The notes beneath the pieces were generated by a model, which was not told the DNA's origin, did no database searches, and saw only the letters and a program-made list of their open reading frames with translations. A stretch of 7,209 nt of DNA from an uncultured Streptococcus sp. (GTDB taxonomy: Bacteria; Bacillota; Bacilli; Lactobacillales; Streptococcaceae), in the NCBI GenBank assembly GCA_934201655.1, contig CAKPXD010000072.1:1-7209 (forward strand). Direction: 5' to 3'. The translations under genes and the position numbers were made by a program. Positions 1 through 7,121 of this stretch are shown one piece after another. The first letter of the stretch is position 1. Each line of letters starts with the position of its first letter.

Positions 1-537
1 GATCTACGAAAAGAAATACCTCTTAGAAGCGATTTAAAGCCAACTGGACGGATTAAAAAGGAAAGACTTCAAGCAGTGCCTTATATCTTCTTGGAGGTTT
101 TTTTAGACACCTATAATGACTATATGACTTATCTGGAAGGTAAGAAATATGAGAGGGACTATGGGCCACTCAATCTTAATAAACAAGGCAAGGCGTTAAC
201 CTATGACGTGTACTACCAACGATTCCGTAAAATCATTCGTGAAGAGATGATTTCTCTTTATCTCAATGCTGACGATGAAGAGGTTGTTTTCTTTGGCAGG
301 CTTTTACAAGAGCACAATATCTCTCCGCATATCTTTAGACATTGGTACACGACACAGTTAGTCTTATCAGGAGTTTCTGAAATCAGTGAGCTCATGTCAG
401 CAAGAGGTGACAAATCGCCTGAGAGTGCATGGGTTTACCTGCAAAACAAGGGAGAGATTGCAAAACAATATGGACAAGTCAATGACGGGGTTTTTGACTA
501 TATGAACTGGCAAGCAAGTGAAATGTATGGTAAATAG
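1..537 (+). CDS. Tyrosine recombinase, C-terminal part (5' end outside window)
   Basis: The reading frame is open from base 1, so the gene begins upstream; the GTG at 76 has no ribosome binding site and is not the start. The 178 visible residues are the C-terminal half of a tyrosine recombinase (phage integrase family), which cuts and rejoins DNA through a 3'-phosphotyrosine link. Visible are a basic beta-hairpin region (GRIKKER, about residues 16-22, probably holding the catalytic Lys), the Arg-II box HIFRHW (His110, Arg113), and the nucleophile in AWVYLQNKGE (Tyr146). The Arg-I box must lie off the left edge. The residue nine before the Tyr, usually His or Trp, reads Asp137 in RGDKSPES. It is the first gene of a tight operon, 13 bases before the next. 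The position and small size suggest the TnpA/IntA-type member of a recombinase trio. The fold assignment is secure; the subfamily is inferred. Confidence 0.9.
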   Translation, partial: DLRKEIPLRSDLKPTGRIKKERLQAVPYIFLEVFLDTYNDYMTYLEGKKYERDYGPLNLNKQGKALTYDVYYQRFRKIIREEMISLYLNADDEEVVFFGRLLQEHNISPHIFRHWYTTQLVLSGVSEISELMSARGDKSPESAWVYLQNKGEIAKQYGQVNDGVFDYMNWQASEMYGK

Positions 538-550
538 ATAAGGAGTAGCA

Positions 551-2404
551 ATGGCTTATTTGGTGAAGGATATTCTGGAGAAGAGTTTAGCAGAACTAAA
601 AGCTGATACATCTGAGAACAGAGAAGTCATCAGTCAGTTTTTACTTGATAACGCTTGGTTTGGTATTAAGGTAGATATGACAAACCTCAGCATATCAGAA
701 TCAGATGCCCATTTATTGACTGACAAGATAAAGGCTTTCCTATCTGGTCCAGTGGGTTTAACGGGTCTACAGCCTATTTTTAAACAGAAGTTCCCAATGA
801 CATTTGAGCTGTTTCAAGATTTCTCAAAAGAGCAAAAGTTGTCCAGAAGTAGTAGATTCTACCTTCAAGATTTTCTTGCTTATGATTTAACCAAGGATTT
901 GTTTCTTTACAGTGATAGTGAAATAGAACGGCTGGTTCAAGAGGCAACAGAAGTGCTCAGTAAATCCTATGGTGAAGAGTTAAACGACTTTATCAGATGG
1001 ATGATGGCTAAAGGCATTACTCATTATCGTAAGAGCTTTGAAATGACGGCCAGATACACCTTAGAGGATAAAAATGGGGCATATGAGTTAGATGACTATC
1101 TAGAACTCATGTATTACCTCTTCAACGATGCCTATATTGAAAAGCAGGATATGCTCTATCATGCAGCTTCTTCAAAAAACTATGCCGATACTTGGCTATA
1201 CTTAGCCCTTCATTTCATTTGTGCCTTGCGAACAACAGACCTTGAACGTCTTGGCCATCCAGAACTGCCTAGAGAGCCCAAAGGGGTGCTAGAAGCCGTT
1301 CAGAATGGGACATGGAGTAGTAGTGAGGCAAGACGAACCCTTCTTAGTATCACCACACGTTTAACCTATCTCAATGTTAGACCTAATAAAACAAAACGAT
1401 CTTCCAATGTTAGTCAGCTAAAATTCCATGTTCCTGAGAGTTGTCAGGTCCTCATCGGAACCTTATTGGCTATCTGTGAATCTCATTATCAATTAGGGGA
1501 GAATACAGATAGCGAAGAGCCTCTTATCCGTAAAATCAATGATTACGAACGGATTTGTAAGTACATGGGTGATGAGATTGGTTCTCTCTTCCTTGAGCGG
1601 GACTTCAGTAGTCGATCAGCCAATAAGTCTTACTTACAAGCTGTTGCCATGTTGGCAGATGATGTTCTAGAGGAAAAATCGGAATTGAATATAAAAGGCT
1701 ATTTCTTAGCAGCTTTAGCTAGAAGTCATAAAGGCACTTACAATGAATTTGCCCAAACTACAACTGCTTATTTGAAGGATGCTCAACTTGGTCAATTACA
1801 GCCTGAGATGGTTGCAAAAGAACTCTTTGAACGTGGTGTTTTATCTATGATTCCATCCATGCTGTTAACGATAGTAACCAGAGGTAAGTATAAGGAGTTA
1901 AGCCCTAGCCAGCAAACTCAAATGATTCAACAACTAGATCTAACACCTAGCGAGATTGAAAAGACGCTGGAGTTGAGTATTAGAGCAGATTCCAAGTCTC
2001 AAAAAGCCCTCCAAACAGTTGTGAAAGAGGATATGAACCCTGACCAACTACTTACAGTTTGCCATCGTATTGGTAATGGTGAAGCTTTTTCTAAACAGGG
2101 AGAAAGTATGTGTCTCTTGTCCGCCCTGGGCAAGTTTTGTCCCTATGACGACAGAATGCACTGTGTAGGCTGTCAGTATGAGCTCCAGACCAAATCCACC
2201 CTGTTACTTCTTGTTGGTGAGTTTAACCGATTGAATAAAAAATATGTCAAAGTGCAAAGCGACCTAGAAAAAGGTAAAATTCGAGCGATTATAGAAAAAC
2301 AGCTCAAACCTTGCTTGACTGAAATGCTACAAGCACTAGCTGAACAATATGGAGAGAATGTGCTAAACGACTATGAAGAGATTATAAAGGAGTTAATTAA
2401 ATGA
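551..2404 (+). CDS. Degenerate tyrosine-recombinase-fold protein with C-terminal Cys cluster
   Basis: This 617-residue protein starts at ATG 551, with AAGGAG at 540-545 five bases upstream. No obvious textbook domain appears, but the middle follows a tyrosine recombinase catalytic domain. A box-I-like helix FICALRTTDLERL (222-234) carries Arg227. The segment SRSANKSYLQAVAMLA (354-369) stands where HxxRH should be but has no HxxR. The segment ending TTTAYLKD (403-410) resembles the nucleophile box with Tyr407, but the preceding GH motif is absent. Near the C terminus Cys521, Cys530, Cys538 and Cys541 form a likely metal-binding cluster, matched by a similar cluster in the next gene. It is therefore probably a catalytically dead or weak recombinase paralogue acting as a structural partner in the recombination complex, like Tfp of strand-biased circularizing elements. 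Its stop overlaps the next start by four bases (ATGA), implying coupled translation. The fold reading is inference from motif spacing; an unrelated helical DNA-binding protein is the alternative. Confidence 0.72.
   Translation: MAYLVKDILEKSLAELKADTSENREVISQFLLDNAWFGIKVDMTNLSISESDAHLLTDKIKAFLSGPVGLTGLQPIFKQKFPMTFELFQDFSKEQKLSRSSRFYLQDFLAYDLTKDLFLYSDSEIERLVQEATEVLSKSYGEELNDFIRWMMAKGITHYRKSFEMTARYTLEDKNGAYELDDYLELMYYLFNDAYIEKQDMLYHAASSKNYADTWLYLALHFICALRTTDLERLGHPELPREPKGVLEAVQNGTWSSSEARRTLLSITTRLTYLNVRPNKTKRSSNVSQLKFHVPESCQVLIGTLLAICESHYQLGENTDSEEPLIRKINDYERICKYMGDEIGSLFLERDFSSRSANKSYLQAVAMLADDVLEEKSELNIKGYFLAALARSHKGTYNEFAQTTTAYLKDAQLGQLQPEMVAKELFERGVLSMIPSMLLTIVTRGKYKELSPSQQTQMIQQLDLTPSEIEKTLELSIRADSKSQKALQTVVKEDMNPDQLLTVCHRIGNGEAFSKQGESMCLLSALGKFCPYDDRMHCVGCQYELQTKSTLLLLVGEFNRLNKKYVKVQSDLEKGKIRAIIEKQLKPCLTEMLQALAEQYGENVLNDYEEIIKELIK
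2386..2392 (+). promoter_or_regulatory. Ribosome binding site deciding the start at 2401
   Basis: AAAGGAG lies inside the end of the 617-residue protein gene. It is 8 bases from ATG 2401 and 11 from the adjacent ATG 2404. The spacing favours 2401 slightly, but 2404 cannot be excluded and would remove only one Met. Confidence 0.7.
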
Positions 2405-4065
2405 TGAGTGATCCAGCTAAGTTATTTCGAACCGTGACAGACTTTACCATTTTCGATAACAATCTGATTGATCATGCCAGAGAGGTTTTTGATGATTACA
2501 TAGAGAAGGGGATTATCCTCAGTTACGACTTTGATCATCACAAATGGGAGACTACTAATGAATATGCTAATGTTACCTTTTTATTCAACGTCAATACCTT
2601 TCAATACAAACGGTTCTATCAGCCTCTCTTTGGTATAGATTATGAAGGATTTATCGCTTATCTTAAAAGCTTTATTGTGCTGTCCATGGATCAACATGTA
2701 CTGGGCTCTTTACAAGCTTTTTTACGAGATATAAAGCGTATGATCAAGGAGACGAAGCGGGATATTCTTTTAGACATTGAAGTCATTAAAATCAGCTCTC
2801 CTAGTCTTTGTATTGATTTTCTAGCCAGTCTTCCCTATCCAGATGATAGTGAAGTGAGCCAGCTTCTTGAGCAGCTAGATAATGCGATGACTATTGTCTA
2901 CCAAAACAAGCCCAAGCAACAACGACAATTGGCTCAGTTCCAGTCCTATTTTGCATTCAATGATATATTAGCGGATTATTGGGGTCAAGCCTTATCTCAA
3001 GAACAAAGGCTCTTTTACTTCCCACTCTATCTTTGGTGGCAAATTACAGCTGTGATTCCACTAAGACCCAGAGAATTTTTGCTAACTCAAAGGGATTGCT
3101 TGTCTGAAAAAGATGGTAAGTATTTTCTCACACTTAGACGTAATAACTTAAAGGGAAAAGAGAAATCGGTATCTCACAAGATTTCCGAGGATTATTATAA
3201 GACCACTTATGAGATTCCTAAAAGTTTGGCTATGGACATACAAGATTATCTAAACTTAACAAATAGTCAATCAGCAACAAAGCTCAACACACTCTTTGTC
3301 ACTGATTCTCACTACAAACGGTGGGAACGTAGGACTGGGGTAAACAATCGTTTCTTGACCTATACCAACCTTAATACCATCCTCAAGTATTTCTACAATG
3401 AGATAATTACTGAACAATATGGTTATCAAGTTTACTATCTAAACTCCCCTACAAAGCTAGAGGATAATGAAATTAACTTTATTCATATTGGTGACACTAG
3501 GCACATTGCTATGATTAACTTAATTGCAGAAGGAGCTAGTCCAGTGACAGCAATGTTATTGGCAGGACATGACAATGTGGCGACTTCATCCCATTATTTC
3601 TCAAATCTTAGTCAATTCATTGAATGTAGTAGTTATCAAGTTTATCGAAAACTTACCAGTTCTCAGACCAACTATGCTGTAAGTAAAGCTCAACGGCAAT
3701 ACACCATTGGAAAGGATTATGTCACCTTAGACAACAAAGGTCGATGTTATTCTCCATGTTACGCTAAAGGTGACTTTTCAGATTGCCTCAAAGTGATCAG
3801 CTCACATGCAGAGCTTGGAGCTTGTACCAGTTGCCCGTTTTACCGTAAGGCTGGAAAAGACTATTTCACCATGGACAAAAGTTATAAAAGGGCCATTGAC
3901 GAGGAGGCACTGAGTGTTGATGAAGCAATAAAACGAGTTCGAGAAGGTAAAGGTCATGTGGAGGATATTGGAGAGGCTTTGCTAAAGCTAAAATCAGTTA
4001 GTCACTCGTATCAAGAGTATTTAAAAGCAAAACAGCTATCGTTAGAGGAAGAATCAAATGGCTAG
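2401..4065 (+). CDS. Large tyrosine recombinase (TnpB/IntB-like)
   Basis: This 554-residue site-specific recombinase has an N-terminal core-binding-type helical region (about 1-190) and a catalytic domain (about 195-405). Visible catalytic signatures are IPLRPREFLL with Arg222 (box I), a Lys-rich beta-hairpin NNLKGKEKS (Lys251/253), GDTRHIAM with Arg367-His368 (box II), LLAGHDN with His390, and the nucleophile Tyr399 in SSHYFSNL. The Arg367-His390-Tyr399 spacing (23 and 9) matches the canonical XerD-type spacing. The usual His three residues before Arg-II is Gly364. After the catalytic domain a five-Cys cluster (Cys449, 453, 462, 475, 478) probably binds zinc, followed by a charged helical tail. 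The length resembles Tn554 TnpB-type recombinases. It overlaps the upstream gene by 4 bases and the downstream gene by 8. It likely acts with the small recombinase at element ends. Family is secure, exact subfamily inferred. Confidence 0.93.
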   Translation: MMSDPAKLFRTVTDFTIFDNNLIDHAREVFDDYIEKGIILSYDFDHHKWETTNEYANVTFLFNVNTFQYKRFYQPLFGIDYEGFIAYLKSFIVLSMDQHVLGSLQAFLRDIKRMIKETKRDILLDIEVIKISSPSLCIDFLASLPYPDDSEVSQLLEQLDNAMTIVYQNKPKQQRQLAQFQSYFAFNDILADYWGQALSQEQRLFYFPLYLWWQITAVIPLRPREFLLTQRDCLSEKDGKYFLTLRRNNLKGKEKSVSHKISEDYYKTTYEIPKSLAMDIQDYLNLTNSQSATKLNTLFVTDSHYKRWERRTGVNNRFLTYTNLNTILKYFYNEIITEQYGYQVYYLNSPTKLEDNEINFIHIGDTRHIAMINLIAEGASPVTAMLLAGHDNVATSSHYFSNLSQFIECSSYQVYRKLTSSQTNYAVSKAQRQYTIGKDYVTLDNKGRCYSPCYAKGDFSDCLKVISSHAELGACTSCPFYRKAGKDYFTMDKSYKRAIDEEALSVDEAIKRVREGKGHVEDIGEALLKLKSVSHSYQEYLKAKQLSLEEESNG

Positions 4066-4780
4066 AAGAAAACATATAGAAGACGTTGAAATCATAGAGC
4101 ACTTTGAAAAATATTTGCAAGAAGAATGTTCGAATAATGTATCTCTTTTTAAAATACCTAGATTCGGCGACTATCTTAGAAAGAATGGCTTTCCAAGTGT
4201 TGCAGACACAACCTTAAGACGAAATACTAGCTTTAGAGAGGTGCTTGCCGAAAGAAAAGCTAAATACGACGAGGAGGAAGAGTATCGAACTGTCATCACT
4301 TATAAGACTATTGATGTTGATAGTTTCATGGCGACAAATCGGACACCTAATGCTATCCGCACTGGTTTATCTGAATTGAATCTATACTACAAGAAGGTTG
4401 CAGAAGCTGCTCTTGAGTTTAAAAATGAAAATGTGAAACTCCAAGATGAGAATGAAGAACTGAAGGAGCAAATTCAACAATTGCTCCAGAAGGAAACAAG
4501 TCGAAAAGCTTTAGAAACGGAAAATATAAAGCTACGTGCTCTAATTAAATCAAGTGTATATCCTGAAATTGCAAATGAATTATTGAAAGAAGAGGGAATA
4601 CTTCAATCTGAGCAACAAGTGATTACAGATGAGTTTATGGTGAATAATATTCTCACTGCTGATTCAGAAATTAACTTTCATTCTGATACTACTAACAGTA
4701 AAGATGATAAAGGCGACATAAGAAAACCTAAAAAGGTAGTAGCAATCAAAGATTTACTGGATAGTAAAACCAATTACTAA
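4058..4780 (+). CDS. HTH/coiled-coil recombination accessory protein (TnpC/DUF6262-like)
   Basis: This 240-residue protein starts at ATG 4058 inside the end of the recombinase gene (8-base overlap), with AGAGGAAG at 4044-4051 six bases upstream. Residues 28-61 look like a small helix-turn-helix: FKIPRFGDYLRKNGFP, then TTLRRNTSFREVL, echoing the 'VSRSTLYRNPELRE' pattern of TnpC-like proteins. Residues about 104-162 are a strongly charged, Leu-spaced coiled coil (for example LQDENEELKEQIQQLL), so it probably forms a dimer. The tail (about 185-240) is polar and perhaps disordered, with a basic KPKK patch near 223-226. No catalytic motif is seen. Being directly behind two or three tyrosine recombinase genes, it is most simply a DNA-binding recombination accessory factor, corresponding by position to TnpC of Tn554 or the Srap protein of strand-biased circularizing elements. 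The role is inferred from context. Confidence 0.75.
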   Translation: MARRKHIEDVEIIEHFEKYLQEECSNNVSLFKIPRFGDYLRKNGFPSVADTTLRRNTSFREVLAERKAKYDEEEEYRTVITYKTIDVDSFMATNRTPNAIRTGLSELNLYYKKVAEAALEFKNENVKLQDENEELKEQIQQLLQKETSRKALETENIKLRALIKSSVYPEIANELLKEEGILQSEQQVITDEFMVNNILTADSEINFHSDTTNSKDDKGDIRKPKKVVAIKDLLDSKTNY

Positions 4781-4785
4781 GGAGG
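4779..4785 (+). promoter_or_regulatory. Strong Shine-Dalgarno overlapping the upstream stop codon
   Basis: AAGGAGG begins within the TAA stop of the accessory gene and lies five bases before ATG 4791. It is the best ribosome binding site in the window. Its overlap with the stop ties translation of the zinc-ribbon gene to the recombination operon. Confidence 0.8.
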
Positions 4786-4790
4786 TTTTA

Positions 4791-6884
4791 ATGATAGATG
4801 TGATAAAAGATTGCCCTTTACTTTTGATGTATTGGGACTTCAAATTAAATCATCTTGATATTGAAACGACAAAAATCAATCGACGAGCATGTGCTCATTG
4901 GATTTGTCCTGATTGTTCTTACAGTTGGGAAGCAAAGGTTTATGATGTGTACAGAAGTAGCTTGAACAGCAAGGCATTTTGCCCTTGCTGTCAGCTAGGA
5001 AAATTATTGGTCAAAGAAAAGAATAGCATTCCTGCCGTCTTTCCTGATTTCGAAAACTATATCAATTTTCACCATGAAAACAAGGATACCATCCTAGAAG
5101 AGCTTTGGAATGAAAAGTTTAATTCAAAGCGTGTTTTCCACTTAAAATGTCCTACTTGTCAGGTTAGTTGGCGTGACACAGTAATGAATCTTCGATTATT
5201 TCAATCAGAGGACAAAGAGCTCTTTCATTTGGATTGTAATGAATGGGGTTATCACTATTATTATCATGAGGTATATCCAAACCTTGCTAAGATTTATAGT
5301 GATGATAGCAACCAAATTTCGTTTGCCCAGTTACAACTTCATCACAACGTCACCCTACCTGTTCAATGGAAATGTGACCACTGCAATAGTCAATTCGAGT
5401 TATCCATTGATCAACTATTTAATCGTATCAAGCGAAATGGCTATTATTGTACGAACTGTCAGGCCTCATTTGATATGCCACTGGATGGCAATGTCGATTA
5501 TGAGCCATTATCCTTTTTAACACCATCTTACTTAGACGAATGGTCAGCTAATAACAATATAGCCGTAGAACAAGTAGATAACTTGTCAAATATAGAAGCC
5601 CTATGGACCTGCTCAGTATGCCATGGAGAGTATGCGTGTTTAGTTCGAGAAAAGAATCAGGAGAGTTGCCCATTTTGTTCAAATAGACAGTTGTTAAGTG
5701 GCTTTAACACACTTGATAAAACTCATGCCTATCTTGATAAATTCTGGTCTTCTGACAATGATGGTAGCTTGACTGATTACTGGCAATATTCTACCGAGCC
5801 ACTAACTTGGCTATGCCCTTGTTGCCAAATTGTTTTTCAGTGCAGTCCCCAAGAGATGGTTCTTCGCACTAATTTCGAAAATCAAGTCTTTCAAACATGT
5901 CCCAACTTATGCGATTGGAATACTGAAGTGTTCCAAAATCAAATCTTTTATAGCGAACCTGAGTTGGTTAAAGAGTGGAGCGATAAAAACGATGTTCCAA
6001 TCTATCTAGCTCAAACGACAATCGAGACCAAGAAATATTGGTGGCATTGCTCAACCTGCCAAGGAGATTATCAGTGCTCTATTCCTATTCGAAGAGCCTC
6101 AGCTAACCCATGTCCTTATTGCAACAAGGAGACCCCCCTCAAGGGCTATAACACACTTTTAGATGCTTACCCTGAATTAGTAAGTATTTGGAGTCCTAAA
6201 AATCAGGAGCAAACAGATTCTATAGTTCCCAATGAAGTTGAAAAACGGACTTTTATGTGGCATTGCAATAGCTGTAATTTAGACTTTAAAGAAAGAATGA
6301 ATACCGTGCTAAAACGTTATTTAACCTCGGAAACCAAAAGTCTAAAAGATATTTGTCCCTATTGCACACATCTGCTCCCAAACCCCAAAACAGAATCAAT
6401 AGACGTAGTAAAACCACTCCTTATTGAAGAATGGCAGTCGGATATCTATGGGAGCATTTCAGCAGTCTTTCCATCCTCTACAGCAAAAGTTAATTGGAAG
6501 TGTAGAAGGTGTCAGGGGGAATTTGAAGCTAGAATCTGTGAACGTGAAGAAAACGATAATTGCTGTCCTTACTGTTTTGGACGAAAAGTACTACCAGGAT
6601 ATAATTCATTTGATGTTACGCAGCCAATCTTAGTTCAGGAATGGGATTACTTAAATAATATTCTATTAGCAAACCCTAGTGAAGTCAGTGAAAAGAGTCG
6701 GATCAATGTGTGGTGGACCTGCAAGAATAATGGTGAACATAGGTACAAGATGTCCTTATATAATAGAGTTTTATTTGAGAAACGTCACAAAGAACCATGT
6801 TTAATTTGCAAGGGACGGAGAAGAAAAAGGCAACATTTTGTGCCTTTCAAGAAGATTTTGGGAGACCAAGTTGCTAAAATGTAG
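4791..6884 (+). CDS. Tandem zinc-ribbon protein, about nine Cys4 units
   Basis: This 697-residue cytoplasmic protein is made almost entirely of repeated zinc ribbons resembling the 'probable zinc-ribbon' family (PF14311/DUF4379). Each unit reads W-x-C-x2-C, 20-30 residues, C-P-x-C, then G-(Y/F)-N-(T/S) and a linker (L-x-x-E-W-S-x-x-N). First Cys pairs start at 39, 120, 195, 274, 342, 420, 492, 571 and 644, a spacing of 68-81 residues. Second pairs are 64/67, 220/223, 293/296, 370/374, 441/444, 522/525, 592/595 and 670/673. The second unit keeps C120/C123 but has only Cys149 instead of a second pair, and the last unit uses Cys644 with NGEH (His650) in place of the first CxxC. There is no signal peptide, membrane segment or visible nuclease motif; the C terminus is basic (KGRRRKRQ). 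The family has no firm function known to me. Nucleic-acid binding is plausible. Its operon position suggests either element cargo or a fifth recombination component. Confidence 0.88.
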   Translation: MIDVIKDCPLLLMYWDFKLNHLDIETTKINRRACAHWICPDCSYSWEAKVYDVYRSSLNSKAFCPCCQLGKLLVKEKNSIPAVFPDFENYINFHHENKDTILEELWNEKFNSKRVFHLKCPTCQVSWRDTVMNLRLFQSEDKELFHLDCNEWGYHYYYHEVYPNLAKIYSDDSNQISFAQLQLHHNVTLPVQWKCDHCNSQFELSIDQLFNRIKRNGYYCTNCQASFDMPLDGNVDYEPLSFLTPSYLDEWSANNNIAVEQVDNLSNIEALWTCSVCHGEYACLVREKNQESCPFCSNRQLLSGFNTLDKTHAYLDKFWSSDNDGSLTDYWQYSTEPLTWLCPCCQIVFQCSPQEMVLRTNFENQVFQTCPNLCDWNTEVFQNQIFYSEPELVKEWSDKNDVPIYLAQTTIETKKYWWHCSTCQGDYQCSIPIRRASANPCPYCNKETPLKGYNTLLDAYPELVSIWSPKNQEQTDSIVPNEVEKRTFMWHCNSCNLDFKERMNTVLKRYLTSETKSLKDICPYCTHLLPNPKTESIDVVKPLLIEEWQSDIYGSISAVFPSSTAKVNWKCRRCQGEFEARICEREENDNCCPYCFGRKVLPGYNSFDVTQPILVQEWDYLNNILLANPSEVSEKSRINVWWTCKNNGEHRYKMSLYNRVLFEKRHKEPCLICKGRRRKRQHFVPFKKILGDQVAKM

Positions 6885-6897
6885 CTTGGTTTTTTTT
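6865..6897 (+). terminator. Intrinsic (rho-independent) terminator of the operon
   Basis: ACCAA (6865-6869) pairs with TTGGT (6886-6890) and GCTA (6873-6876) pairs with TAGC (6882-6885), leaving a three-base bulge and a five-base loop. An alternative simple ACCAAG/CTTGGT stem is possible. The stem is followed by eight Ts (6890-6897). It overlaps the final codons and the TAG stop (6882-6884) of the zinc-ribbon gene. There is no T-run on the other strand, so it works in the + direction only. Confidence 0.8.
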
Positions 6898-6953
6898 AGT
6901 TTAGGTCAATTTCAACGAACCCAGCAGCTACATAAAAATACTTTGAATTCTCA

Positions 6954-6980
6954 AAAAATTAATTTTAAAAAGTACATTTT
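6954..6980. repeat. Partial first repeat block
   Basis: The right half, AAAGTACATTTT at 6969-6980, is identical to copy 2. The left half is replaced by A/T-rich sequence with little AGTTTTCAC identity. With flanking As the sequence AAAAAGTACATTTT is a near-palindrome around GTAC. Confidence 0.6.
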
Positions 6981-7009
6981 GGGGGTTATCGACAATTGAA
7001 AAAATTTTT

Positions 7010-7036
7010 AGTTTTCACTTAAATAAAGTACATTTT
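7010..7036. repeat. 27-bp repeat block, copy 2
   Basis: The block starts AGTTTTCAC and ends AAAGTACATTTT. It differs from the copy at 7066-7092 at only three positions (TTA versus GTG around the centre, and A versus G in GTRC). It is one of the two best-conserved copies. Confidence 0.85.
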
Positions 7037-7065
7037 CGCATGAATTGAGGGTGGTTGAAATTTCC

Positions 7066-7092
7066 AGTTTTCACGTGAATAAAGTGCATTTT
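7066..7092. repeat. 27-bp repeat block, copy 3, with internal palindrome
   Basis: The block starts AGTTTTCAC and ends AAAGTGCATTTT, exactly 56 bases after the previous copy. It contains the perfect 10-base palindrome TTCACGTGAA at 7070-7079, only partly kept in copy 2, which suggests a site for a dimeric protein. Confidence 0.85.
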
Positions 7093-7121
7093 GGACCAAT
7101 TTTTGTTCGAAAAAAATTTTT

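Noticed and set aside
76..537. GTG at 76 as the start of the first gene
   Set aside because: The frame is open back to base 1, the upstream residues fit the recombinase beta-hairpin region, and no ribosome binding site precedes the GTG. The gene is cut by the window edge.
5239..5520. 93-codon open frame inside the zinc-ribbon gene
   Set aside because: It lies out of frame within a well-supported gene with clear Cys-repeat constraint, and its translation shows no recognisable pattern.
6424..6633. 69-codon open frame inside the zinc-ribbon gene
   Set aside because: It overlaps out of frame with a conserved zinc-ribbon unit and has no ribosome binding site of note.
6942..6955. Inverted repeat TTTGA-ATTC-TCAAA as a hairpin or operator
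   Set aside because: Five-base AT-rich arms are expected by chance in this stretch, and nothing nearby supports a role.
7017..7091. 24-codon open frame on the minus strand starting at ATG in the third repeat block
   Set aside because: It is created by the repeat sequence (AAAATGCACTTT), lacks a ribosome binding site and is not preserved in the other copies.
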